A DNA stretch of 64,000 nt from Flavobacterium microcysteis (GCF_006385255.1 NZ_VFJE01000054.1:186001-250000); one strand, 5' to 3'; shown: positions 16,702-25,783, numbered from the stretch's first letter. Numbers and translations: made by a program. Notes: generated by a model from the sequence alone, not told the origin.

Positions 16702-19700
16702 TTAATTTAATTTGAAATTGACTTGTAATTTTTCTAATTCACGTAGTAATTCGCCACAAATATTTACTTTTAATTTCCTGCTAGGCATGGAAAGATAGGT
16801 AATGACTTTGGTTTCTTCTACTACAGCCGGAACGTTCAATTCCATCTCTTCTGCATTTTCCATATCTGGAATCGCTTCGGCTTCATCAATATTTGATTCT
16901 ATGGCAACAGGCACTTCCTTCGTAATCTTTTCGGTTTCCATTACCTCAAAAGTCACATTATTTTCTCCACGGTTGGATTGAAAAATATGACTCAGCTTTG
17001 TAATCATTTCCGAGTGGAGTTCTCTGATATTCATTTGAATGATGAGCTTTTTCGCAAATGTCGTCAGTACATCCTGAAGATATTGGATTCCTATGAACTG
17101 TATTCTCGGATCTCCTTTTTTACCAGTTTCTGCATTGGCCCAGCCTTCACGTACCAGAATTTTCATATAGGTAAAATTATTTTGAATCAGGAAATGACGG
17201 AATTTAAGATATTCTTCTCCAAATATCCTGAATTCAGCAGATTCATCATAGCCTTCTAATGTAAACGCAGCCCAGCCTTTGCCATTTTTGGCAACTCTGT
17301 GCTGTACATCGGTTATGATGCCTCCAATTGTCAGGTTTTTGTTTACATGGGCTTCGAGATTTTTCAAGGCTTCCAACTTTGCATTACAGAAGTACTTCAT
17401 CTCGAAACGGTAATCATCAAGAGGATGTCCGGAAATATAGATTCCTACCACCTCTTTTTCTTTTGCCAGCTTTTCCATAGTGCTCCAGTCTTCACATGGT
17501 GGGATAACTGGTTCCGGAATCTGCACATCGCTTGCTTCTCCAAAAAGACTTACTTGTGAAGAATTTTCATTTTCCTGAAACTTTGAGCCATAACGTACGG
17601 CCTTTTCCAAAAATGTAATTCCATCGCCTTCGTCATGGAAATATTGTGCCCGATGTGCTGTAAACGAATCAAATCCGCCGGCAAGTGCCAAATTTTCAAA
17701 AGCTTTTTTATTGGCAGCACGCAGGTCAATTCGTTTTGCCAAATCAAAAATCGATTTGTATTTTCCTTCTTTTCTGTTTTCTACAATAGTCTGTACGGCA
17801 CCCATACCTACTCCTTTGATGGCACCCATTCCAAAACGGACGGCATAATTTTCGTTTACCGTAAATTTATAAAAGGATTCATTCACATCCGGACCAAGAA
17901 CCTGCAATCCCATACGCTTACATTCTTCCATGAAAAACGAAACCTGTTTGATATCGTTCATGTTGTTGGAAAGCACTGCCGCCATATATTCTGCCGGATA
18001 ATGTGCTTTCAAATAAGCCGTTTGGTAAGCAATCCATGCATAGCAAGTCGAGTGCGACTTATTAAATGCGTACTGTGCGAAAGCTTCCCAGTCTTTCCAT
18101 ATTTTTTCAAGCTTATCAGCCGCATGTCCATTGGCAACTGCCTGGTCGATGAATTTGGATTTCATCTTATCGAGGACATCTTTTTGCTTCTTACCCATCG
18201 CCTTACGCAAGACATCGGCATCACCTTTGGAAAAGCTTGCCAGTTTTTGCGACAAAAGCATTACCTGTTCCTGATATACCGTAATTCCATAAGTGTCTTT
18301 CAGATATTCTTCACAGGCTTCAAGGTCATAGACGATTTCTTCCTCGCCGTTTTTTCTTCGGACGAAACTTGGGATATATTCCAACGGTCCCGGACGATAT
18401 AATGCGTTCATCGCAATCAAATCTCCAAAAACTGTCGGCTTCAGGTCTTTCATGTATTTTTGCATCCCGACCGATTCGTATTGGAAAATACCTACCGTTT
18501 CACCTCTTTGGAAAAGTTCATACGTCTTGACATCATCAATAGGAAAGGCATCCGGATCTAATTGGATTCCTGTCCTATATTTTACCAGTTTTACGGTATC
18601 TTTAATAAGTGTGAGGGTCTTAAGACCCAAGAAGTCCATCTTTAGCAAGCCTGCACTTTCTACTACCGAGTTATCGAATTGCGTTACATACAGATCCGAA
18701 TCTTTTGCAGTAGAAACCGGGACGAAATTTGTGATATCGTCTGGCGTGATGATTACCCCACAGGCATGGATTCCTGTATTCCGGAGATTTCCTTCCAATA
18801 ATTTTGCCTGCGTAATTGCTTCTCCACCTAAGTCTCCTGCATTTGCAAGCGCAATCAGTTCTTGTACTTTATCAAATTCTTCGGCACGGAGTGCTTTTTT
18901 CAGCTGCTCATTGTCGAAAGTAAAAATCTTAGCCAGATTCAGGTTCATCGGGATAAGCTTGGCAATCTTATCGGCTTCAAACAAAGGCAAATCCAAAACA
19001 CGGGCCGTATCTCTGATTGAAGATTTTGCCGCCATGGTTCCATAAGTAATAATTTGCGCTACCTGATTAGAACCATATTTATTAATAACATAATCCATTA
19101 CACGACCACGACCTTCGTCATCAAAATCGATATCAATATCGGGCATGGACACACGATCCGGATTTAAGAAACGCTCAAAAAGCAAATCATAAAGCATCGG
19201 GTCAATATTGGTAATCCCTAAACAGTAGGCCACAACAGATCCTGCAGCCGATCCACGACCCGGACCTACTGAAACGTCCAGCTTTCTGGCTTCGGCAATA
19301 AAATCCTGTACGATTAGAAAATATCCCGGATATCCTGTCTTTTCAATGGTCTGCAATTCAAAATCCAAACGTTCCTGGATTTCAGGCGTGATGTCTGTAT
19401 AGCGTCTCTTGGCTCCTTCGTAAGTAAGATGCTTCAAGTAAAGGTTCTCACCTCTTTTCCCTCCATCAACATCATCTTCCGAAACGATAAATTGTTCTGG
19501 AATATCAAATTTTGGAAGCAAGACTTCACGTGCCAAATCGTATATTTCTATTTTTTCTACGATTTCCTGAATATTGTATATAGCCTCTGGAAGATCTGAA
19601 AAAAGCTTTTTCATCTCGTCTCCCGACTTAAAATAGTATTCCTGATTAGGCATTCCATATCGGTAGCCACGACCACGGCCAACCGGCGTGGATTGTTTTT

Positions 19701-21201
19701 CACCATCACGGACACAAAGAAGAATATCATGCGCATTCGCATCTTCTTTGTCGATATAGAAAATATTATTCGTTGCCACTAATTTCAGGTCGTGTTTCCT
19801 GGCTAATGAAATCAAAGTAGTATTCACACGATTTTCATCTTCCTGATTGTGGCGCATTAATTCGATATAGCAATCTTCTCCAAATTCCTGTTTCCACCAA
19901 AGCAATGCTTCTTCCGCCTGATGTTCACCAATATTCAGGATCTTGCTTGGTATTTCACCATAAAGGTTTCCTGACAAGACGATTATGTCTTCTTTGTATT
20001 GTTTTATAACTTCCTTGTCAATCCTAGGCACATAATAGAAACCTTTGGTGTAGGCAATGGAAGACATTTTTGCCAAATTATGATAGCCGTTTTTGTTTTT
20101 TGCAATCAGTACAACTTGATATCCATTGTCTTTTCGGGTACGATCCAAATGGTCTTCACAGACAAAAAACTCACAGCCTACAATAGGTTTCATCAAAACT
20201 TCCGTAGGCTCTTCTCCGTTGTCGATAAGTGATTGGTTTTTTGCTTTTGCTCCTTTATTATGATTCAATACATCACGCACAAAATGGAAAGCTCCCATCA
20301 AGTTCGCATGATCCGTCATTGCAACAGCAGGCATTTTCTGTTTTACGGCAGCCTTGACCAAGTCACCAATACTGATTGTGGATTGCAGTACTGAAAACTG
20401 TGTATGGTTATGAAGATGCACAAAATCGACATCTGTTATAGAAATAGCATTTTCGGCAGTTTGCTTTTGCTGCGCTTCATTGGTAGCTTTTTGCAAACGG
20501 GCACGCACTTCATCAGAAGCCTGCTTCAGGTTGATATGCTTTAACCCGATGAGCTGAATCTCTTTCGGATTATTTTCATTAAATCTTGTAAAATAATCAG
20601 CCGGTACATCAAGCTGTTCTTTAGTAAAGTCTTCTCTTCTGATCAGCTCTAAAAAACAACGTGTTGTTGCTTCAACGTCGGCAGTTGCATTATGCGCTTC
20701 GGCAAAAGGCTGGTTAAACAGAAACTGATGCAGTTCCGTCAATGTTGGCAGCTTGAATTTTCCTCCTCTTCCTCCCGGCAATTTTAAAAGCTCGGCCGTA
20801 TATTCTGTACAAGTGTCCAAAACGGGCATTTCGGCCATTTTAGAATCAACTCCAAAACGGTAAAATTCACAGCCCATGATGTTAACATCAAAGCCTACGT
20901 TTTGTCCGACAATAAATTTCGATTTTGAAAGCGCAATATTAAATTTCTCCAGAACTTCCGAAAGTCCGATTCCTCTTTCTGCTGCCAATTCTGTAGAAAT
21001 ACCGTGGATTCTTTCTGCATCATAGGGAATATTAAAACCTTCCGGCTTCACAAGGTAGTCCTGGCTTTCAATCAGATTTCCCATTTCATCATGCAACTGC
21101 CAGGCTATCTGAATACAGCGAGGCCAGTTATTGGTATCGGTTATGGGTGCATCCCAACGCTTTGGCAATCCGGTTGTTTCTGTATCGAAAATTAAGTACA
21201 T
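16702..21201 (-). CDS. dnaE: DNA polymerase III alpha subunit with N-terminal proofreading exonuclease
   Basis: This 1,499-residue protein begins with a DEDDh exonuclease domain (FDTETTG with D6/E8, then GQNVGFDVN and AHNATADVEATT, about residues 1-200). It continues with a PHP domain (FVHLHNHTQFSVLQ at about 258) and the Pol III catalytic core (PDIDIDFDDEGRGRV holds two catalytic aspartates). The HhH, OB-fold (NLTIGGIITDVQHR) and C-terminal region follow. DnaE is usually near 1,160 residues; the extra 240 or so residues are the fused exonuclease, a form found across Bacteroidota. It should both polymerise and proofread. It is a single gene, well separated from neighbours. Confidence 0.96.
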   Translation of the reverse strand: MYLIFDTETTGLPKRWDAPITDTNNWPRCIQIAWQLHDEMGNLIESQDYLVKPEGFNIPYDAERIHGISTELAAERGIGLSEVLEKFNIALSKSKFIVGQNVGFDVNIMGCEFYRFGVDSKMAEMPVLDTCTEYTAELLKLPGGRGGKFKLPTLTELHQFLFNQPFAEAHNATADVEATTRCFLELIRREDFTKEQLDVPADYFTRFNENNPKEIQLIGLKHINLKQASDEVRARLQKATNEAQQKQTAENAISITDVDFVHLHNHTQFSVLQSTISIGDLVKAAVKQKMPAVAMTDHANLMGAFHFVRDVLNHNKGAKAKNQSLIDNGEEPTEVLMKPIVGCEFFVCEDHLDRTRKDNGYQVVLIAKNKNGYHNLAKMSSIAYTKGFYYVPRIDKEVIKQYKEDIIVLSGNLYGEIPSKILNIGEHQAEEALLWWKQEFGEDCYIELMRHNQEDENRVNTTLISLARKHDLKLVATNNIFYIDKEDANAHDILLCVRDGEKQSTPVGRGRGYRYGMPNQEYYFKSGDEMKKLFSDLPEAIYNIQEIVEKIEIYDLAREVLLPKFDIPEQFIVSEDDVDGGKRGENLYLKHLTYEGAKRRYTDITPEIQERLDFELQTIEKTGYPGYFLIVQDFIAEARKLDVSVGPGRGSAAGSVVAYCLGITNIDPMLYDLLFERFLNPDRVSMPDIDIDFDDEGRGRVMDYVINKYGSNQVAQIITYGTMAAKSSIRDTARVLDLPLFEADKIAKLIPMNLNLAKIFTFDNEQLKKALRAEEFDKVQELIALANAGDLGGEAITQAKLLEGNLRNTGIHACGVIITPDDITNFVPVSTAKDSDLYVTQFDNSVVESAGLLKMDFLGLKTLTLIKDTVKLVKYRTGIQLDPDAFPIDDVKTYELFQRGETVGIFQYESVGMQKYMKDLKPTVFGDLIAMNALYRPGPLEYIPSFVRRKNGEEEIVYDLEACEEYLKDTYGITVYQEQVMLLSQKLASFSKGDADVLRKAMGKKQKDVLDKMKSKFIDQAVANGHAADKLEKIWKDWEAFAQYAFNKSHSTCYAWIAYQTAYLKAHYPAEYMAAVLSNNMNDIKQVSFFMEECKRMGLQVLGPDVNESFYKFTVNENYAVRFGMGAIKGVGMGAVQTIVENRKEGKYKSIFDLAKRIDLRAANKKAFENLALAGGFDSFTAHRAQYFHDEGDGITFLEKAVRYGSKFQENENSSQVSLFGEASDVQIPEPVIPPCEDWSTMEKLAKEKEVVGIYISGHPLDDYRFEMKYFCNAKLEALKNLEAHVNKNLTIGGIITDVQHRVAKNGKGWAAFTLEGYDESAEFRIFGEEYLKFRHFLIQNNFTYMKILVREGWANAETGKKGDPRIQFIGIQYLQDVLTTFAKKLIIQMNIRELHSEMITKLSHIFQSNRGENNVTFEVMETEKITKEVPVAIESNIDEAEAIPDMENAEEMELNVPAVVEETKVITYLSMPSRKLKVNICGELLRELEKLQVNFKLN

Positions 21202-21329
21202 CGCTAATTTATAAGGTTTTATATTTTTGAAAAATCCAAAAAACGTAGACTACAAAAATAAGCTTTTTTAAGCTTTGGACAATATCACTTATCTATGAAT
21301 CTTTTCCGTAAAACTTTCCCTAAAACAAA

Positions 21330-21353
21330 AAATCCCGGCCAAGGCCAGGATTT
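21330..21353 (-). terminator. Terminator of the small lipoprotein gene
   Basis: AAATCC-C-GGCC / GGCC-A-GGATTT forms a stem with one mismatch and a two-base loop, with A/T-rich flanks, 20 bases after the lipoprotein stop at 21373. Confidence 0.6.
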
Positions 21354-21372
21354 ATATTTGTAAATTATCTTT

Positions 21373-21840
21373 TTATGGTGCTCCTTGAATTGGCACTCTG
21401 TAGAAATGACCTTCCTGGTAATTAACTACTGCTGCTCCAATAGGATCTGGAATTGTAGAAGGCGCATTGAAATAGAAAGTTCCTGTTACAGTTCCATCTG
21501 GACTTTGCTCAATTTTGATTTGTCCATCTCCTACACCTGTTCCTGTAGCATAGGTAGAACTAACTCCATCCGCTTCAAACATATAAGCCGCTTTATTTGT
21601 GTTGTTCACTCCTAAAGTATAGGTTCCAGGCACAGTAGACGATGTTGTAAGAGTCAAGGTTTCGAATGGCGTGTTACCGTAAACGGTCAATACTCCACCC
21701 GTAACAGTTGCATAAGAACTTGATGCTCTCCATCGAACATTGTCTTTTTTGCCTTGAACAGACGGGTTATTAAAGGTAGCATCGTCTTCACACGAAGCAA
21801 AAAGAGCCACAAGCATTAAAAGCGATAAAATCTTTTTCAT
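21373..21840 (-). CDS. Small lipoprotein (DUF6252-like)
   Basis: From the ATG at 21840 the protein has 155 residues: a lipoprotein signal (MLVALFASCEDDATF, with Cys then acidic residues), followed by a Thr/Gly-rich beta domain ending in YQEGHFYRVPI. The pattern resembles the DUF6252 family of Flavobacteriaceae lipoproteins, but I hold that name loosely. An upstream in-frame start at 21951 would add a hydrophobic non-conserved stretch before the signal peptide and is rejected. It is a single gene with a hairpin terminator; function unknown. Confidence 0.72.
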   Translation of the reverse strand: MKKILSLLMLVALFASCEDDATFNNPSVQGKKDNVRWRASSSYATVTGGVLTVYGNTPFETLTLTTSSTVPGTYTLGVNNTNKAAYMFEADGVSSTYATGTGVGDGQIKIEQSPDGTVTGTFYFNAPSTIPDPIGAAVVNYQEGHFYRVPIQGAP

Positions 21841-22013
21841 ATTTATAATTGATAGATATGTATAATCATTTTTACATCGACAAAAATAGTTTTTTATAGC
21901 ATATATGCTAATGAAAATTAAAAAAATAACATCAAAATCGTAAAACGTCATGATTTCAAAATATGAAAAATGACAAAATTTGCGAACGGAATAATTTGTA
22001 TTACAAACTTTTG

Positions 22014-22021
22014 TATATTTG
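22014..22021 (+). promoter_or_regulatory. -7 element of the rpsP operon
   Basis: TATATTTG matches TAnnTTTG and lies 48 bases before rpsP. A TTTG at 21995-21998 is the nearest -33 candidate but sits closer than usual (15 bp). Confidence 0.6.
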
Positions 22022-22069
22022 CACCCTTAATTAACAGAGGTCGTGTACCTCGCTTTAATCATATAGATT

Positions 22070-22642
22070 ATGTCTGTAAAAATTAGATTACAAAGACACG
22101 GTAAAAAAGGAAAACCTTTTTACTGGGTAGTAGCGGCAGATGCTCGCTCAAAAAGAGATGGTAAATTCCTAGAAAAAATCGGAACTTACAATCCAAACAC
22201 TAACCCTGCAACTATCGACTTGAACCTTGATAGCGCTGTTAAATGGTTGCACAATGGTGCTCAACCAACTGACACTGCTAGAGCTATCCTTTCTTACAAA
22301 GGAGCTTTATTGAAGCACCACCTAGACGGAGGAATCCGTAAAGGAGCTTTGACTCAAGAGCAAGCTGATGAGAAACTAGCTAAATGGCTAGATGAAAAAG
22401 CTGGAAAAGTAAACGCGAAAAAAGACAACCTTTCTACTTCTAAAGCAGACGCAAAAGCTAAAGCTCTTGCTGCTGAGAAAAAAGTAAACGAGGATCGTAT
22501 CGCTGCTGCTAAGCAAGCTGAACTTGAGGCTGCTAAAGCTGAAGAGGAAGCTGCTGTTGTTGAAGAAGAAGTAACTGAAGTTGAAGCATCAACTGAAGAA
22601 GCTCCTGCTGCAGAAGAAAACAACGAAGAAACTCAAGCTTAA
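22070..22642 (+). CDS. rpsP: 30S ribosomal protein S16 with long acidic C-terminal extension
   Basis: The first 85 residues or so are a standard S16 (VKIRLQRHGKKGKPFYWVVA, then KIGTYNPNTNP). S16 is normally about 80-90 residues, but this one has 190. The extra 100 residues are a Lys-rich stretch followed by an Ala/Glu-rich tail (KADAKAKALAAEKK, then EEEAAVVEEEVTEVEA), probably a flexible or helical extension. Similar extensions occur in related Bacteroidota. It is first in an rpsP-rimM-trmN run. The usual partner rimM follows by 13 bases, supporting a coupled ribosome-assembly role. Confidence 0.97.
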   Translation: MSVKIRLQRHGKKGKPFYWVVAADARSKRDGKFLEKIGTYNPNTNPATIDLNLDSAVKWLHNGAQPTDTARAILSYKGALLKHHLDGGIRKGALTQEQADEKLAKWLDEKAGKVNAKKDNLSTSKADAKAKALAAEKKVNEDRIAAAKQAELEAAKAEEEAAVVEEEVTEVEASTEEAPAAEENNEETQA

Positions 22643-22655
22643 TTTTGATGCGATA

Positions 22656-23180
22656 ATGCGTAAAGAAGAGTGTTTCTATTTAGGTAAAATCGCTAAAAAA
22701 TTCAGTTTTAAAGGTGAAGTCCTTGTCTATTTGGACACTGATGAGCCTGAGTTATACGAAAATTTGGAATCAGTGTTTGTCGAATGCGGCAAACACTTGG
22801 TTCCTTTTTTTATTGAAAACAGTTCGCTTCACAAAAACGACTTTCTTCGAGTACGTTTTGAAGATGTCGACACAGAAGATGCAGCCGATGAGATTATCGG
22901 AAATGCGATTTATCTTCCCTTAGAAATGTTGCCAAAACTGGACGGTAACAAATTTTATTTCCATGAAGTCATTGGTTTTGAAATTGAGGACAAACGTTTA
23001 GGCGTTTTTGGAAAAATTCAATCCATTAATGATTCAACTGCTCAACCGCTATTTGAAGTTCTTGATGGCGATAAAGAAATTCTGATTCCGATGATTGACC
23101 ATTTTTTGGTTTCAATCGACCGGGACAACAGAAAAGTAATTATGGACCTTCCGGAAGGACTGATTGAAATGTATCTCTAA
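22656..23180 (+). CDS. rimM: Ribosome maturation factor RimM
   Basis: The ATG at 22656 gives 174 residues: the N-terminal RimM beta-barrel (CFYLGKIAKKFSFKGEVLVY) and the PRC-barrel-like C-terminal domain (FYFHEVIGFEIED, later LIPMIDHFLVSIDRDNRKV). RimM assists maturation of the 30S subunit head and binds S19. An upstream in-frame start at 22581 would lie within rpsP and is not needed. The rpsP-rimM order is the conserved bacterial arrangement, although trmD is absent here. Confidence 0.95.
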   Translation: MRKEECFYLGKIAKKFSFKGEVLVYLDTDEPELYENLESVFVECGKHLVPFFIENSSLHKNDFLRVRFEDVDTEDAADEIIGNAIYLPLEMLPKLDGNKFYFHEVIGFEIEDKRLGVFGKIQSINDSTAQPLFEVLDGDKEILIPMIDHFLVSIDRDNRKVIMDLPEGLIEMYL

Positions 23181-23211
23181 TCTTTTCGATTTACAATTTT
23201 ATATTCCTGCA

Positions 23212-23922
23212 ATGTCTTTTCAATTTAAACAATTTTTAGTAGAACAAGATCGCTGTGCCATGAAAATAGGAACCGATGGCGTATTGCTAGGCGCATGGGC
23301 TCCCATTGAACACAATCCATATAACGTTTTGGATATTGGAACAGGTACCGGAATCATTTCCCTGATGATTGCCCAAAGAAGCCATGCTGAACAGATTGAT
23401 GCTTTTGACATTGATGAAGATGCCTACGAACAGGCTGTAGACAATTTCGAAAATTCTTCCTGGAACGACCGATTGTTTTGCTTTCATGCTGCGTTGGATG
23501 AATTTATGGAGGAAACTAGTGACCAATACGACCTGATTGTTTCAAATCCTCCTTTTTACACAGAAGATTATTCTTCAGGAAATGAACAGCGTGATTTGGC
23601 ACGATTTGCCGATGCCCTTCCCTTTGAAGATTTAGCCGAAGCTGGCGGTTTCTTACTTTCCCAGAATGGAATTTTTGCCGTTATCTTACCTTATAAGGAA
23701 GAAGAAAAATTCATTGCTTTGGTAAGGGATTTTGACTTATTCCCTGTAAAAATTACCCGTGTAAAAGGAACCCCAACCTCAGAAATCAAAAGAAGCCTGC
23801 TGGCTTTTAGCAAGCATCATGTAGAAAATTTTCCAATTGACGAATTGGTTATTGAAATCTCTCGTCACAACTACACTCCGGAATATATTAATTTGACAAA
23901 GGATTTTTACTTGAAGATGTAA
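23212..23922 (+). CDS. trmN: tRNA1(Val) adenine-37 N6-methyltransferase
   Basis: From the ATG at 23212 (MSFQFKQFLVEQDRCAMKIG) the protein has 236 residues. It carries a SAM-binding motif (VLDIGTGTGIISLM) and the catalytic NPPF motif (IVSNPPFYTE) of N6-adenine methyltransferases. The early QDRCAMKIGTDGVLLGAW segment is typical of the YfiC/TrmN6 family, which methylates A37 of tRNA-Val. A start at 23164 would overlap rimM by 17 bases; the later start fits homologues better. Confidence 0.9.
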   Translation: MSFQFKQFLVEQDRCAMKIGTDGVLLGAWAPIEHNPYNVLDIGTGTGIISLMIAQRSHAEQIDAFDIDEDAYEQAVDNFENSSWNDRLFCFHAALDEFMEETSDQYDLIVSNPPFYTEDYSSGNEQRDLARFADALPFEDLAEAGGFLLSQNGIFAVILPYKEEEKFIALVRDFDLFPVKITRVKGTPTSEIKRSLLAFSKHHVENFPIDELVIEISRHNYTPEYINLTKDFYLKM

Positions 23923-23951
23923 TTCTTTTTATTTGTAAAAACTACTACAAA

Positions 23952-23988
23952 TAAAAAGTCTATTACCCGAGAGCAATAGACACTAATT
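23952..23988 (-). terminator. Terminator of the small peptide gene
   Basis: A stem GTCTATT / AATAGAC with a 10-base loop is flanked by an A-run on the plus strand, hence Us in the minus-strand RNA. It lies about 25 bases past the stop of the peptide gene and also between the converging trmN and peptide genes. Confidence 0.7.
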
Positions 23989-24010
23989 TTTCATGACACA
24001 GGATTCTTTA

Positions 24011-24211
24011 CTATGAATCTTGAGGGCAAAGAAGTTTTGTCAATATTTCGCAGCTATCAGCATGTCCAACAACAACATTACCTGTTCCCGGACAAATGCA
24101 TGCGATAATATCATTACCACCGCCTCTAATTATTCCGTTTCCTTTAATGGTTTTTTGCTCACCATTGCTTAGCTTGTGAACGCCTTCTAATTTCAAAATG
24201 TTTTCTAACAT
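24011..24211 (-). CDS. Double-glycine-leader-type small peptide (bacteriocin- or RiPP-like precursor)
   Basis: The chosen ATG at 24211 gives 66 residues. Residues 1-24 (LENILKLEGVHKLSNGEQKTI, written in parts: LENILKLEGV, then HKLSNGEQKT) closely resemble the leader of Bacteroidota peptides that end near a GG-type cleavage site. The pattern is a hydrophobic LxLxGVxxLSxxEQKxIxG. After GNG/RGGG the core has four cysteines (38, 40, 54, 62), an ACICPGTG segment and a hydrophobic end. No peptidase-exporter or modifying enzyme lies next to it. The product could be a bacteriocin, a signalling peptide or a leader-bearing secreted peptide; the leader match is strong, the function open. Confidence 0.75.
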   Translation of the reverse strand: MLENILKLEGVHKLSNGEQKTIKGNGIIRGGGNDIIACICPGTGNVVVGHADSCEILTKLLCPQDS

Positions 24212-24251
24212 AACCTGTAGGTTTAAAATTATGATAATAGGGCCCAATCAT

Positions 24252-24443
24252 TTAAAGACATTTAGGCTTTATGTCTGTTATCTTAAAATATTCATTCTCT
24301 GCATGTTCAAAATCAAATTGTAAGATAAATTTACCGAAAAATAATTTACCAGAGATGGATTCTTTTAAATTTATCCAAGATTTTTTATCAATAACGCAAT
24401 GATCAGATGCTTTCTTAAAAATTACGGCAACACTTTCTAACAT
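24252..24443 (-). CDS. Small hypothetical protein beside the leader peptide
   Basis: A 63-residue reading frame from ATG at 24443, or longer at its N-terminus. Residues such as DHCVIDKKSWINLKES and FILQFDFEHAENEYF look like real protein. The frame stays open upstream through a hydrophobic stretch (FFIISIAGLSVFNCFLF) that could be a membrane anchor, but no ATG precedes it before the acyl-CoA dehydrogenase gene on the other strand. The true start is unclear: a rare start codon, or a truncated gene. It ends 40 bases before the peptide start, on the same strand, suggesting they share transcription. No function is recognised. Confidence 0.5.
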   Translation of the reverse strand: MLESVAVIFKKASDHCVIDKKSWINLKESISGKLFFGKFILQFDFEHAENEYFKITDIKPKCL

Positions 24444-24550
24444 TTGCTGATTGTTTTGTTGCAATTCTTTACGTAAGTTTGCAAACGTTTTCGGAGAAAA
24501 CAAAAAACAGTTAAAAACAGATAGCCCTGCTATCGAAATGATAAAAAATA

Positions 24551-25729
24551 ATGAGACCCGATCTTTTCCAAGCTCCAGATTATTACCTTTTAGACGAATT
24601 ATTGTCTGACGAACACAAAATGGTACGTGACGCTGCCCGTGAATGGGTAAAACGTGAAGTATCTCCAATCATCGAAGAATATGCACAAAAAGCGGAATTC
24701 CCGAACCAAATCATTAATGGTTTGGCAGAAATTGGTGCTTTTGGCCCATACATTCCAGAAGAATACGGTGGTGCTGGCCTAGACCAGATTTCGTATGGCT
24801 TGATTATGCAAGAAATCGAAAGAGGTGATTCTGGTGTTCGTTCTACTGCTTCAGTACAATCTTCGTTGGTTATGTATCCTATCTGGAAATACGGAAATGA
24901 AGAGCAAAGGATGAAATATTTACCAAAACTGGCTTCTGGTGAATTCATCGGATGTTTTGGTCTTACCGAGCCTGATTATGGTTCAAACCCATCTGGGATG
25001 GTTACCAATTTCAAAGATAAAGGTGACCATTACTTATTGAACGGTGCTAAAATGTGGATTTCTAATGCTCCTTTTGCTGATATCGCAGTAGTTTGGGCTA
25101 AAGACGAAACTGGCAGAATACACGGTTTAATTGTTGAAAGAGGTATGGAAGGATTTACAACTCCTGAAACACATAACAAATGGTCACTTCGTGCTTCTGC
25201 TACAGGAGAATTGATTTTTGACAACGTAAAGGTTCCTAAAGAAAATTTATTGCCAAATAAAAGCGGACTTGGAGCTCCACTAGGATGCTTGGATTCTGCA
25301 CGTTATGGAATTGCTTGGGGTGCTATTGGCGCTGCAATGGATTGCTATGATACAGCTCTTCGTTATGCTAAAGAAAGAATTCAGTTTGACAAACCGATTG
25401 CCGGAACTCAATTACAGCAGAAAAAACTAGCTGAAATGATTACTGAAATTACCAAAGCACAATTATTGACTTGGAGACTTGGTGTTTTGAGAAACGAAGG
25501 CAAAGCGACTTCTGCTCAGATTTCTATGGCTAAGAGAAATAATGTGGACATGGCGATTAATATTGCCAGAGAAGCAAGACAAATCCTTGGCGGTATGGGT
25601 ATTACAGGTGAATATTCAATTATGAGGCACATGATGAATTTAGAATCTGTTATTACCTACGAAGGAACACACGATATTCACTTATTAATTACTGGATTGG
25701 ACATTACTGGAATTCCTGCATTTAAGTAA
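24551..25729 (+). CDS. gcdH: Glutaryl-CoA dehydrogenase-type acyl-CoA dehydrogenase
   Basis: This 392-residue enzyme has the acyl-CoA dehydrogenase domains with the FAD site (GCFGLTEPDYGSNPSGM, KMWISNAPFADIAVVW) and the catalytic glutamate E371 in ITYEGTHDIHLLI. The segments RSTASVQSSLVMYPIWKYG and the C-terminal GIPAF ending are those of glutaryl-CoA dehydrogenases, which oxidise and decarboxylate glutaryl-CoA to crotonyl-CoA in lysine and tryptophan breakdown. A general short-chain acyl-CoA dehydrogenase is the alternative. It is a single gene followed by a strong terminator. Confidence 0.9.
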   Translation: MRPDLFQAPDYYLLDELLSDEHKMVRDAAREWVKREVSPIIEEYAQKAEFPNQIINGLAEIGAFGPYIPEEYGGAGLDQISYGLIMQEIERGDSGVRSTASVQSSLVMYPIWKYGNEEQRMKYLPKLASGEFIGCFGLTEPDYGSNPSGMVTNFKDKGDHYLLNGAKMWISNAPFADIAVVWAKDETGRIHGLIVERGMEGFTTPETHNKWSLRASATGELIFDNVKVPKENLLPNKSGLGAPLGCLDSARYGIAWGAIGAAMDCYDTALRYAKERIQFDKPIAGTQLQQKKLAEMITEITKAQLLTWRLGVLRNEGKATSAQISMAKRNNVDMAINIAREARQILGGMGITGEYSIMRHMMNLESVITYEGTHDIHLLITGLDITGIPAFK

Positions 25730-25751
25730 TAAACAAATATTAAAGTATCTT

Positions 25752-25783
25752 AAAAAGCTTCTCGTTATAGAGAAGCTTTTTTA
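25752..25783 (+). terminator. Terminator after gcdH
   Basis: An 11-bp stem AAAAAGCTTCT / AGAAGCTTTTT with an 8-base loop and T-run lies 23 bases after the gcdH stop. Confidence 0.85.

Noticed and set aside
17635..18402. A 255-codon plus-strand open frame
   Set aside because: It lies wholly inside dnaE on the other strand and its translation has no domain; the dnaE frame is strongly supported by motifs.
18452..19045. A 197-codon plus-strand open frame
   Set aside because: It is antisense to the catalytic part of dnaE and has Ser-rich, shadow-like composition.
24444..24668. N-terminal extension of the small companion protein to 24668
   Set aside because: The region beyond 24551 is the coding start of gcdH on the other strand; an open frame there is likely coincidence.
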